From: Lachnospiraceae bacterium UBA3826
Lineage (GTDB): Bacteria; Bacillota; Clostridia; Lachnospirales; Lachnospiraceae
DNA length: 12,803 bases
NCBI GenBank assembly: GCA_002393095.1
Contig: DGII01000080.1
Span: 1-12,803, forward strand
Direction: 5' to 3'
The number at the start of each line of letters is the position of its first letter. Position 1 is the first letter of the stretch. Position numbers and translations under genes: made by a program. Under the pieces are notes generated by a model. It saw only the letters and a list, made by a program, of their open reading frames with translations. It made no database searches and was not told where the DNA came from. Positions 1 to 6,346 of this stretch are shown here, piece after piece.

Positions 1-29
1 CCACGTGGGTTCGAATCCCACCCCCTGCG
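1..29 (+). tRNA. tRNA 3' end (partial, probably tRNA-Ser)
   Basis: Only the 3' part is in the window. Seen: a 5-bp T stem GTGGG (5-9) / CCCAC (17-21) around a canonical TTCGAAT loop (10-16), then a 7-base acceptor strand CCCCTGC (22-28) and G at the discriminator position (29). CCA is not encoded. A G73 discriminator, and a preceding CCAC that could be the end of a long variable arm, point to tRNA-Ser. The anticodon lies outside the window, so the identity is inferred. A strong hairpin terminator begins inside the acceptor strand, and bases 10-30 recur exactly at 6485-6505. Confidence 0.75.
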
Positions 30-30
30 T
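10..30 (+). repeat. Left copy of 21-bp direct repeat (attL candidate)
   Basis: Bases 10-30, the T loop to just past the tRNA end, are identical to bases 6485-6505. The match stops at 9/6484 and 31/6506. A duplicated tRNA 3' end in the same orientation is the usual footprint of site-specific integration by a tyrosine recombinase. This copy is part of the tRNA gene, so it would be attL. Confidence 0.6.
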
Positions 31-69
31 AAGGAAAAGGAGTCCGAATGGACTCCTTTTTCTTACGCA
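26..69 (+). terminator. tRNA terminator hairpin
   Basis: A 20-bp stem with a single G-U pair (34 with 61) pairs bases 26-45 with 50-69 around the loop GAAT. The descending arm contains a run of five T (57-61). The left arm includes the last bases of the tRNA (TGCG), so termination and tRNA 3' processing share sequence. It should act as a Rho-independent terminator in the plus direction. Confidence 0.8.
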
Positions 70-77
70 TTAAGATA

Positions 78-90
78 GTGGGATTCGAAC
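78..90 (-). repeat. Inverted copy of tRNA T-arm half
   Basis: Bases 78-90 (GTGGGATTCGAAC) are the exact reverse complement of tRNA bases 9-21. Together with the terminator stem (26-45 / 50-69) this gives a nearly continuous 33-bp inverted repeat spanning 9-90, interrupted only by CCCC on one side and an 8-base stretch on the other. It may be a structural partner of the tRNA end or a decayed tRNA-like fragment in opposite orientation. Confidence 0.6.
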
Positions 91-250
91 GCTGAGGGAG
101 ATGGCGAAGCCATCGGAAGCAGACGCTCCGGTGAAGCGTCTGCGCCGAAGCCGGCCTGAAACAGGTCTGCAAGTACATCCATGTACTTGCTAACAGACCT
201 ACGACATCCATGTCTAAGGTGGCTATGCCGCCGGCGGGAATCCCCCCTGC
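91..250. other. Hairpin-dense noncoding region
   Basis: No credible ORF occupies the gap between the tRNA terminator and the first minus-strand gene. It contains a run of stem-loops: 100-105/109-114 (GATGGC/GCCATC), 119-127/135-143 (9 bp), 163-178/181-200 (a two-part stem of 9 and 7 bp with a CTAA bulge), 203-207/210-214 (GACAT/ATGTC), and 218-223/227-232 (one G-U). The spacing is tight and the stems are GC-rich compared with the flanks. This could be a structured RNA or a palindromic repeat family. I do not recognise a named family. Confidence 0.5.
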
Positions 251-282
251 TTAGCTTTTTGTTAGCTTATCAGATATAAGTA

Positions 283-1101
283 TTAAAGTTGCATATTTAC
301 ATTATTCCCGGAGGATTCTCTTACCGGACCGCTACTTACGGTGATTCCTTCAGATAATACATCCACCGATTCATAATCCGTATCAGCATCGTATTCGGCT
401 ATGTTGTTTTCATCAGACACATTATCGGTTGTATTGTCTTTATCTTTTCTCGTTACCTTATGATTTCCCTCTGACCTGTCAGCTTCTGCTGTATTCTGTT
501 CAGATTCAGCAGCTTTTTTCAGTTCAGCACTTGCATCAGAGAGCGTGTTTAACTGCGAAGATGTTAAATCTTGGGCCTTTGATTCGAGATCAGCTAATTC
601 TTCTTTTTTCTTGGTGGTATCTGCACCACGCGCTTCATCCAACTTGATCTCGGACTCCAGGATACCGGCCTTTCCTTCTACATCTGTCTTTACGGCTCCT
701 TGTACTTTGGCTTGATTCATGGACATATCGGCCGAAATAATGGCTTGCATACTTGCGCTTGACATACCGGCACTGCTTTTCCTTGATTTTCCATGTTGAC
801 TGTTCCCGCCAAGCATATCGGTCATTGATGGAGCGTTCTTTTTCTGGCTTTCTTTTCGCTGTTCAATCTGATGCTGGCGAAGCTGATTCTGAAGGTCAGT
901 GATCTGTTGCTGGATTTCCTGACGCTTCTTCATCTTTTCTTCCGGTGACATATCTTTATTATTACCCAGTTCCTGCAGTTGCTTCTGGGCATTTGCAATC
1001 TGATTCTGAATGTTCTTGCTAAAGGCATCTGTGTCTTTGCTCATTTCAATACGGAATGCCTGTGTTCCCGTGTTGTTTCCGCTTATTCCGTTGATATTCA
1101 T
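283..1101 (-). CDS. FlxA-like family coiled-coil protein
   Basis: 272 residues, last gene of the minus-strand run. Residues about 25-85 are a charged, Gln-rich coiled coil with the stretch MSPEEKMKKRQEIQQQITDL followed by QLRQHQIEQRKE, which I recognise as the FlxA-like family (a protein of unknown biochemical role, named after an E. coli gene controlled by the flagellar sigma factor). A second charged helical stretch lies near residues 130-200. The C-terminal 70 residues are acidic and low complexity. There is no signal peptide or membrane segment, so it is probably cytoplasmic. AAGGAGGT 8 bases before the ATG supports the start. It follows the upstream gene by 37 bases. Function unknown; family call fairly sure. 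Confidence 0.8.
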   Translation of the reverse strand: MNINGISGNNTGTQAFRIEMSKDTDAFSKNIQNQIANAQKQLQELGNNKDMSPEEKMKKRQEIQQQITDLQNQLRQHQIEQRKESQKKNAPSMTDMLGGNSQHGKSRKSSAGMSSASMQAIISADMSMNQAKVQGAVKTDVEGKAGILESEIKLDEARGADTTKKKEELADLESKAQDLTSSQLNTLSDASAELKKAAESEQNTAEADRSEGNHKVTRKDKDNTTDNVSDENNIAEYDADTDYESVDVLSEGITVSSGPVRESSGNNVNMQL

Positions 1102-1138
1102 ACTATGACCTCCTTCCCATGCGGGAAACCGCTTTTCA

Positions 1139-1711
1139 TCAGATACGATAGTCTATTCTTTTATAGTTTCCACAAACCGCTTGATTTTCCTCCAATTGCC
1201 TTAATTCTTCCTCTTTTGTCAAATCCGCAGAATCCGTCAATTGTATTGAATCCTCAGCCAGTTCTTCAATGTCTTCACATTCCTCGGCCAGTTCTTCCAT
1301 CTGTTCTTTCATCTCATCCATAATTTCTGCCAGTATTCCATCGCCTGTATCGATTCCGGTTGCTTCTTCTATTATCTCTTCGCGAAGTTCTTCGGGAGTC
1401 TTTGGAGCCATTTCCTCTGCCGCCTCGGCAATCTTTTCGCCAAGTTCCTCTGCCTCATCGAAAACATGGAACATTTGTGAATGGTTATATTCTTTCTTAG
1501 CCGCTTCTATCTGCTCGTTATAACTCTCAAGCAAACCCAGTTTTCTCTGGATATCATCCAAGGAATGTGATTTCGTGTTCTTTAAGTTTTCTTTCTGCTT
1601 TTCAAAAAAAGCAATAGTGTCGTCCCTTTTTTGCTGTCTTTCCATTCTGTCGGCTGTTGCTTTGCTTCTGGGATTACTAAAAAGATTAAGTCCTTGTATT
1701 TGTATATTCAT
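1139..1711 (-). CDS. Acidic coiled-coil protein of unknown function
   Basis: 190 residues, no family recognised. The N-terminus MNIQIQGLNLFSNP is short and polar. Residues about 20-90 are predicted helical with basic character. Residues about 85-170 are strongly acidic and Glu-rich (AEELGEKIAEAAEEMA, MKEQMEELAEECEDIEELAED), typical of a coiled coil. No membrane segment or catalytic motif is visible. The ribosome binding site is weak (GGGGAA about 6 bases before the ATG), so it may depend on translation of the gene before it, whose stop lies 25 bases upstream. It sits between two other helical proteins of the same cluster and may form a complex with them; that is inference only. Confidence 0.75.
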   Translation of the reverse strand: MNIQIQGLNLFSNPRSKATADRMERQQKRDDTIAFFEKQKENLKNTKSHSLDDIQRKLGLLESYNEQIEAAKKEYNHSQMFHVFDEAEELGEKIAEAAEEMAPKTPEELREEIIEEATGIDTGDGILAEIMDEMKEQMEELAEECEDIEELAEDSIQLTDSADLTKEEELRQLEENQAVCGNYKRIDYRI

Positions 1712-1736
1712 AGGCGTTCCCCACTACAACTTCGGT

Positions 1737-2387
1737 TTATTGACTGACACTTTCCGTACTGTTTGTGCTTTTTGAATTGTAATAGTCCTCAAACAGTTTA
1801 TTAGCAGCATCTATCGTCTCCTTGCAGATTGACGGAAGTTCCCTCCCCCAAGTCTTCGTAGCCTGCTTAAAGCCCTTTTCCATGGCCTTTTGCATTTCCT
1901 TCATCTTGTCTACATCATCACCGGCCAAGGCCTGTGCAAAATCAAATAGCCTCTGAGATGTCTGCTTTACACCATAGTATCCGTCTTCTGATATGTCTTT
2001 TTGTGCCTGTGCTCTGGTAGCAGAGTCAACTTTGAAATTCCCGCCTGCAAGCTGTCGCCAGAGATCGTTGCCTGTTGCTTTTCCGTATGCGCCAACCTGT
2101 CCCTGAAGTGTTTTCTGGACTATTGCCATTAACTGATTACGCCGATCTTCTTCTGCGGCCTTTAACTGCTGTACGATGGCGGCTCTGTCAGTAGGAGACT
2201 TTTTTGCTATGTCATATGTGGCTTTATCCTTACTTTCCTCAGACTTCTTTTCGTATACTGCTCCCTGATCATCTGCCTTTATCGGGGGTGCCTGTTCATC
2301 TTTGTTTTTTTCAGGAACAGTCCTGTTTCTTGTCATGTTACCGTAATAGCCATAGTTGCCATAATCATTTGTTATACTCATATTCAT
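1737..2387 (-). CDS. DUF5610-like protein
   Basis: 216 residues. The N-terminal 55 residues are Tyr/Gly/Asn-rich and then Lys/Glu-rich, probably disordered. From about residue 60 to 205 there is a helical domain with the stretches SEDGYYGVKQTSQRLFDFA, then KGFKQATKTWGRELPSICKET, which from memory resemble DUF5610 (function unknown). I could not check the family assignment. There is no signal peptide. AAGGAGG about 6 bases before the ATG supports the start at 2387; a second in-frame ATG lies two codons later. A TTAACA-rich stretch upstream (about 2410-2427 on the plus strand) resembles one before the blaI-like gene and could be an internal promoter. Confidence 0.75.
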   Translation of the reverse strand: MNMSITNDYGNYGYYGNMTRNRTVPEKNKDEQAPPIKADDQGAVYEKKSEESKDKATYDIAKKSPTDRAAIVQQLKAAEEDRRNQLMAIVQKTLQGQVGAYGKATGNDLWRQLAGGNFKVDSATRAQAQKDISEDGYYGVKQTSQRLFDFAQALAGDDVDKMKEMQKAMEKGFKQATKTWGRELPSICKETIDAANKLFEDYYNSKSTNSTESVSQ

Positions 2388-2445
2388 CGTTTACCTCCTT
2401 ACGATATGGTTTGTTAACATTTGTTAATCATTGAATCAAAAAAAA

Positions 2446-3294
2446 TTATATTGCTATATCCATCACATTGCCAACATCCGTCTGCGGAACATCCTGCACC
2501 AGTACCGGCATATCAATGCATCCATCCAAGGTTAATGAAATGCCACTGTCGCAATTTGCTGAAATATCGGCTTTTCCTGCATTTTCCTTTTCCGATTGCA
2601 GACGATCAAATAAGGCCTTAAGATACTTTAAGTCTGCCTGTAATATATCTCTGGCTTCATCGGATCTGTGTTTTACCTTCAGTTGCTCCAGATCCTCCGG
2701 AGTCATGGATCCTGTCAGAACTTCGGCCAACTCATCCATTTCTTCATCCAATGTCATTGTTTCATCAAGCATTTGTAGCATTTCATCAGAACTCATCTCA
2801 AGTTTTTCCATGAGAGCCTCTAATTCTGCCTGCTCGAGCTCTTGAATCTCTTTGTCAGAATCAGTTTCTTCGGAATATGACTCAGAATCTATGACGATTT
2901 CATCTTGTCCATTGAGATTTCGCTCTGCAGTTTCCTCCATTCTTAGGTTCTTTTCTTTTTTCTGGCAAGCCCTTTGTACCATCTCGGCGTGAAGAATGGC
3001 TCTTAAGATTTCTTCCTCATCATAGTTCCCGGATTTGAGCTGTTTTTTTAACAGACCTATCTTTGATCTTATGCTGTTTGATACCTGCATTGCTTTCGTT
3101 GTTGTTTTTGCCTGTAAAACCTGTGAGGATATCTGCTTAAAGCTATACAACGGCGATTTCTTTTTCTTTCCGTTTGCTGATGCCTTCCTTGGCCTTGAAA
3201 TGGAAATAGTTCCGACATGATTCCCGTTGAGATCATACAGCCTCTTACAACTATACTCCGTGCTTCCTCTTATCTTGACTTCCCATCCATACAA
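2446..3294 (-). CDS. Hypothetical helical protein, TTG start
   Basis: About 282 residues, no named family. Order: a short N-terminal part (YGWEVKIRG) with a possible beta element, a basic linker rich in Lys (GKKKKS), a helical segment near 55-120 (SFKQISSQVLQAKTTTKAMQ, then YDEEEILRAILHAEMVQRAC), and a long acidic coiled-coil region near 120-240. Start choice: the in-frame GTG at 3303 overlaps the Shine-Dalgarno sequence AAGGAGGTG (3301-3309) itself, so the TTG at 3294, 8 bases after GGAGG, is the better start. It follows the M56 protease gene closely and probably belongs to its transcript. Function unknown. Confidence 0.72.
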   Translation of the reverse strand: MYGWEVKIRGSTEYSCKRLYDLNGNHVGTISISRPRKASANGKKKKSPLYSFKQISSQVLQAKTTTKAMQVSNSIRSKIGLLKKQLKSGNYDEEEILRAILHAEMVQRACQKKEKNLRMEETAERNLNGQDEIVIDSESYSEETDSDKEIQELEQAELEALMEKLEMSSDEMLQMLDETMTLDEEMDELAEVLTGSMTPEDLEQLKVKHRSDEARDILQADLKYLKALFDRLQSEKENAGKADISANCDSGISLTLDGCIDMPVLVQDVPQTDVGNVMDIAI

Positions 3295-3334
3295 TGAAAC
3301 CACCTCCTTGTGTGTCTCAGTATTCTTTGATCAG

Positions 3335-4594
3335 TTATAGCCACATTATTATTCTGTTCCATGTATCTATGCCATTGTACTTTGGCGTTTTTATGATTCC
3401 GTTACTGGCTTTTACTGTTTCCGGTGATAGTATTCCTATATCACATCCCCCACCCATTCCGGGTATTTTATAGTATCCGCCGGTAGCAAAATATATATCG
3501 TTTATTTCATTTACAATATCCGGGCATTGACTCTTCAGTTCTTTGCAGTCGATATATATGTATTCGTCATCATATGAAGTCACGATAACCGAGTTGTTAT
3601 CAATTGCTACAATATCCATTCTGTCCGTGCTGAAAACAGAAGAATAATCCATTGTACTGTATCTTGCATATGATACACTTTTTATCCCTGCGATCATGAT
3701 TATCAGGGCAGAAAGCAATAAAACCGTGTTTAAGACAAGCTGTCTGTGATTGTAAGATCTGAAGGTTGTAATCTTTTCTATTCGCCTCCTAAGGGCTTTA
3801 TAACTATCGTTTCGTAAAAAGAAAAAACCGCTTTCTATTTCGGGTATTTCATTACGATCAGTCAGCCTTCTTGCATTCTCAAATAACACCTTGCCATAAT
3901 GAATTGAGTCTATTCCGCCTCTTTGAATGGTTACTGCATCACAAACATCCTCAAGGTCTCTTTTAAGGTATTTTTCCGAAAACTGTAGCAATATGTTAGG
4001 CCAAAGGAGGACCATGATCACTTCCCATAACAGTTGTATCCATAAATGGCCCAGAATGATGTGCGTTTCTTCGTGCTTTGCGATTACTTCTGCCTGATCC
4101 TTTTCTATTCGCTTGGGGATAACGATCACCGGCCTGATACATCCGACACAAAAGGATGAAATCTCCGCAGGGAACTGCCTTATATCATATTTCGAGGAAA
4201 TGTATTTGCACTCCTCGAATTCTCTGATCTTCTTGAGGAGACCACTTCGCCTGTGAATGTAATATCCGGCGAGTACTATTCCGACAGAAATATATATAAG
4301 GCTGATCACTTGGTAACTGGCACATATGTCATACCACCAATAGAAAAGCCGGACACCGATCTTGCTTTCAAAATACAGATGAAGCTTCCCGCAGAATAAA
4401 CAAGGGATCATCAATGCCCAGAGTGCAGCTTTTCCGAATACATATTTGGAAAAAGCGGTACTTCTGAGTATCAGGATGAATCCCAGTACTATAATGGATA
4501 TGAGCGCACAGAAACCTAAAATGGTAGTGTAATATACCATTACAAATTGACAGAAGGTAAATAGATTATTAAAAAACTGTTGCACTCCCTGCAT
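3335..4594 (-). CDS. M56 (BlaR1/MecR1-like) membrane metalloprotease
   Basis: About 419 residues. Hydrophobic segments lie near 20-46, 55-75, 98-115, 187-205 and 288-307 (counted from the first in-frame ATG at 4600). The zinc motif HEETH is at 176-180, and EDVCDA near 217-222 is the expected region of the third ligand. This is the peptidase M56 layout: an intramembrane or cytoplasmic protease that inactivates a BlaI/MecI repressor on signal. The extracytoplasmic tail after the last membrane segment is only about 110 residues and lacks the penicillin-binding Ser-x-x-Lys sensor domain of true BlaR1 (about 585 residues), so the signal is probably not a beta-lactam. Start chosen at ATG 4594, 7 bases after GGAGG; the ATG at 4600 is only 1 base from it. 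It follows the repressor gene by about 33 bases. Confidence 0.87.
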   Translation of the reverse strand: MQGVQQFFNNLFTFCQFVMVYYTTILGFCALISIIVLGFILILRSTAFSKYVFGKAALWALMIPCLFCGKLHLYFESKIGVRLFYWWYDICASYQVISLIYISVGIVLAGYYIHRRSGLLKKIREFEECKYISSKYDIRQFPAEISSFCVGCIRPVIVIPKRIEKDQAEVIAKHEETHIILGHLWIQLLWEVIMVLLWPNILLQFSEKYLKRDLEDVCDAVTIQRGGIDSIHYGKVLFENARRLTDRNEIPEIESGFFFLRNDSYKALRRRIEKITTFRSYNHRQLVLNTVLLLSALIIMIAGIKSVSYARYSTMDYSSVFSTDRMDIVAIDNNSVIVTSYDDEYIYIDCKELKSQCPDIVNEINDIYFATGGYYKIPGMGGGCDIGILSPETVKASNGIIKTPKYNGIDTWNRIIMWL

Positions 4595-4627
4595 GATCAT
4601 ACCTCCGCTCGTCCGTGAGCCCGGTTT

Positions 4628-5020
4628 TTAGTGCTTCTTTGCATTCTTGATTATATCTTCAAGTTCTTTTATCTGTTCTTTTGAGAGCTTTCCGCTCTCG
4701 AGAAAGGCAAATGCCGCTCCAAGAGTATTACCGCCAAAGTAACTGTCCACAAATGCCTTGCTTTTTTCACGTCTGAGGGCGTCTCTACCCTTAACGGCCT
4801 TGTAATGATATACCCTGCTGTCATTGGGATCGACTGTATATGAAAGAAGGCCTTTCTTGCACAGACGGTTTATAAGTACACGTACCATACGTTGAGTCAT
4901 GTTTGAAGATTTCGGAAGCCTGTCAGCGATCTCCGCCGAAGTAAGATCCACCTTGTCATCCCATAAAACCTCCATTATTAGCCATTCGCTTTCGCTTGGA
5001 AGCATTTCCTCTTTTGACAT
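4628..5020 (-). CDS. BlaI/MecI/CopY-family transcriptional repressor
   Basis: About 130 residues. It has the typical BlaI opening LPSESEWLIMEVLW, a winged helix-turn-helix through about residue 80 (SAEIADRL, then MTQRMVRVLINRLCKKGLL, and a wing with DPNDSRVYHYKA), and a helical C-terminal dimerisation region. The family binds operator dyads as a dimer and is inactivated by the partner M56 protease encoded next. Three ATGs compete: 5038 (no spacing from AAAGG), 5032 (AAAGG 6 bases away) and 5020 (GGAGG 5 bases away). I chose 5020, which gives the usual family length. It probably represses its own transcript and perhaps the four genes downstream. No beta-lactamase is nearby. Confidence 0.9.
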   Translation of the reverse strand: MSKEEMLPSESEWLIMEVLWDDKVDLTSAEIADRLPKSSNMTQRMVRVLINRLCKKGLLSYTVDPNDSRVYHYKAVKGRDALRREKSKAFVDSYFGGNTLGAAFAFLESGKLSKEQIKELEDIIKNAKKH

Positions 5021-5042
5021 AGTTCCCTCCATGTTCATCCTT

Positions 5043-5073
5043 TATTACCTGTATAAAAGTGTGGTAGGTAATA
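5043..5073. promoter_or_regulatory. Candidate repressor operator (inverted repeat)
   Basis: TATTACCT (5043-5050) and AGGTAATA (5066-5073) are perfect 8-base inverted arms 15 bases apart. They lie between the predicted transcription start and the blaI-like start codon, a sensible place for autorepression. The arms do not match the classic TACA/TGTA core of BlaI operators well, so the link is inferred from position. Confidence 0.35.
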
Positions 5074-5096
5074 GGCATAGAAACCCCTACACTCAT

Positions 5097-5125
5097 ATTA
5101 TCGGATAACATATGTTAATTGTTAA
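5097..5125 (-). promoter_or_regulatory. Candidate promoter of the blaI-like operon
   Basis: Read on the minus strand, TTAACA (5125-5120) and GATAAT (5102-5097) are separated by 17 bases. Initiation would fall near 5090, about 70 bases before the chosen start codon. The TTAACA is one of several TGTTAA/TTAACA copies at 5113-5136. Confidence 0.45.
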
Positions 5126-5222
5126 CCCCTGTTAATGATTTTTTTGATTTTTTTCTTTTCCGTCGTTCTGTTTGGGGAGAAAAGGGCTGAAAAATCCATA
5201 CAACGCTGGTGTGTTTTGGCCC

Positions 5223-5250
5223 TTGACACCGATACGGATCGGTATATTGT
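5223..5250 (+). promoter_or_regulatory. Orphan promoter with operator-like dyad
   Basis: TTGACA (5223-5228) lies 16 bases before TATTGT (5245-5250). The dyad ACCGAT-ACGG-ATCGGT (5228-5243) fills the spacer, as in many TetR-type autorepressed promoters. No regulator gene is nearby, and a palindromic terminator follows within about 12 bases, so this may be the remains of a lost gene or the source of a very short RNA. Confidence 0.35.
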
Positions 5251-5261
5251 AACCCAAATTT

Positions 5262-5283
5262 AAAACCGCCTCGAGGCGGTTTT
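5262..5283. terminator. Perfect 22-bp palindrome, bidirectional terminator candidate
   Basis: Arms AAAACCGCC and GGCGGTTTT flank the centre TCGA, so the stem has a GC core with an A-tract before it and a T-tract after it on either strand. It could terminate transcription from both sides in the long gap between the minus-strand operon and the plus-strand genes. An imperfect palindrome follows at 5286-5306 (GCCAAA, centre GGTACC, TTTGGC). Confidence 0.55.
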
Positions 5284-5408
5284 GAGCCAAAATGGTACCA
5301 TTTGGCGATGCTTGCTACTTTCGTATAGAGAATAAGAGCGCATTAAGTTCTACAAAGCGATTCATGGGGGTAAATCTTCCAAACTCAAGGCCTTTTGGCG
5401 GTTTGGTG

Positions 5409-5417
5409 TGCTATAAT
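5409..5417 (+). promoter_or_regulatory. Extended -10 promoter of the small ORF
   Basis: TGCTATAAT is a perfect extended -10 element. There is no good -35 at the usual distance, which the TG extension can compensate. It lies 50 bases before the TTG start of the 45-residue protein. Confidence 0.55.
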
Positions 5418-5466
5418 GTCTGTGTGAATAAAAAAGGGAGTATTTAGCCTAACGGGAGGGTAGTGT

Positions 5467-5604
5467 TTGGGTAAAAAGAAAAAGGAACACGTTGTGTTTG
5501 ATCAGCTTGAACGGGTAAGGAAGCGTGTCAATATAGGTTTCTTTAACAGCAAAACGACTAAGGAGCAAAAGTCGGATGTTTACAACAAAAAAGGAAGGAA
5601 ATAG
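5467..5604 (+). CDS. Small basic protein, 45 residues, TTG start
   Basis: The frame opens with TTG at 5467 and ends with TAG at 5602-5604. The protein begins MGKKKKEHVVFDQLERVRKR, continues with VNIGFFNSKTTKEQKSD, and ends in the basic KKGRK. Support for a real gene: the ribosome binding site GGGAGGG (5454-5460) 6 bases upstream, the extended -10 promoter at 5409-5417, and sensible codon use. It is strongly basic (about 14 Lys/Arg), which would suit nucleic acid or ribosome binding, but that is only an impression. It has no membrane segment. It sits inside the putative island just before the toxin-antitoxin pair. I do not recognise the family. Confidence 0.62.
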   Translation: MGKKKKEHVVFDQLERVRKRVNIGFFNSKTTKEQKSDVYNKKGRK

Positions 5605-5644
5605 CTGCGAAATGCAAATAATATGGGTTCCCCAGGGTTTTTCA

Positions 5645-5653
5645 TGTTATAAT
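5645..5653 (+). promoter_or_regulatory. Extended -10 promoter of the mntA-hepT pair
   Basis: TGTTATAAT is an extended -10 element about 60 bases before the chosen mntA start. It lies after the stop of the small ORF, so the toxin-antitoxin pair can be transcribed on its own. Confidence 0.5.
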
Positions 5654-5714
5654 AGAACTAGCCAAGATACATATAAAGTCTGTATTATAGTACATGTTTT
5701 TGAGGGATAATGAT

Positions 5715-6017
5715 ATGAATACAAGGATATACTCAGTAAATGAAATATCAGATATTCTATTGCCCATTATACGAAAGTATAATGCGAATAAGGCATTTCT
5801 CTTCGGATCATATGCAAGAAACGAGGCTGATAAGGATTCAGATATAGATGTTATGGTAGTAGGCGGACATCGATTTGAACCAACGGATATCTTCTGTATT
5901 GCAGATGATTTATATCGTGCGCTCCAAAAACAAGTAGATGTATATGAAGAGAGTGAAATTGATCATTCATCATCCTTCTATACCAGTATTATTCAAGAGG
6001 GGATTGAAATAGCATGA
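5715..6017 (+). CDS. mntA: MntA-like nucleotidyltransferase antitoxin
   Basis: 100 residues from ATG 5715, chosen because GAGGG lies 8 bases upstream; an in-frame ATG at 5694 has no such site. The minimal nucleotidyltransferase motif GS-X10-DxD is complete: G31 S32 and D43-I-D45 in FLFGSYARNEADKDSDIDVMV, with a third acidic residue at D75 (QVDVYEE). In the characterised family the enzyme transfers AMP from ATP to a tyrosine of the HEPN partner and so silences the toxin. The gene overlaps the hepT start by 4 bases (ATGA at 6014-6017), indicating translational coupling. It is more AT-rich than the genes to the right, consistent with transfer. Confidence 0.88.
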   Translation: MNTRIYSVNEISDILLPIIRKYNANKAFLFGSYARNEADKDSDIDVMVVGGHRFEPTDIFCIADDLYRALQKQVDVYEESEIDHSSSFYTSIIQEGIEIA

Positions 6018-6346
6018 AGTATACAGATGAGCAGAGAATAGAGAAAATAGCTAGTTACACAAGCAAATTAGTTGAATATATCAAAGATAAAGGTATTACA
6101 AGGGAAGATGTTGAGGCCGATGAAACAATACAGTGGACAATAACGACTCCTCTGTATAATATCGGCGAGCATTCGTATTACCTAAGTGATGAATATCGGT
6201 CAAAGCATTCTGATATTCCCTGGTCTAAAATATCCGGACTCAGGCATCGATTGGTGCATAACTATGATGATACAAATTGGAACATAATTTGTGATATTAT
6301 ATTTGATGTTTTGCCGGAGTTTAATGAACAGATAAAGAATCTTTGA
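6014..6346 (+). CDS. hepT: HepT-like HEPN ribonuclease toxin (DUF86)
   Basis: 110 residues, all-helical HEPN/DUF86 protein. The catalytic motif R-x4-H-x-Y is present as R77, H82, Y84 in GLRHRLVHNYDD. In characterised members R and H form the RNase centre, and the Tyr is the residue AMPylated by the MntA partner. W70 before the motif (IPWSKISGLRH) fits the family pattern. Length is normal and the frame looks intact, so the pair is probably functional. It is the last gene before the right-hand copy of the tRNA-derived repeat, where it would favour retention of the island. Confidence 0.88.
   Translation: MKYTDEQRIEKIASYTSKLVEYIKDKGITREDVEADETIQWTITTPLYNIGEHSYYLSDEYRSKHSDIPWSKISGLRHRLVHNYDDTNWNIICDIIFDVLPEFNEQIKNL

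Larger units (their letters stand above)
5126..5408. other. Intergenic region without a supported gene
   Basis: Apart from the orphan promoter and palindromes listed separately, I see no ORF with a ribosome binding site here. The left part (5137-5160) is T-rich. A 27-codon ATG frame begins at 5364 but lacks a Shine-Dalgarno sequence. The region may contain decayed sequence. Confidence 0.4.

Noticed and set aside
91..250. CRISPR array
   Set aside because: The hairpins differ from each other; there are no identical repeats with regular spacers.
1269..1523. Ser-rich plus-strand frame
   Set aside because: It is the antisense shadow of the Glu-rich coiled coil of the minus-strand gene (GAA/GAG reads as TTC/CTC/TCT on the other strand).
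3335..5020. Beta-lactam resistance operon
   Set aside because: The protease lacks a penicillin-binding sensor domain and no beta-lactamase or PBP2a-like gene is in the window.
5364..5447. 27-codon ATG frame before the small basic protein
   Set aside because: No Shine-Dalgarno sequence, and it spans the promoter -10 of the next gene.
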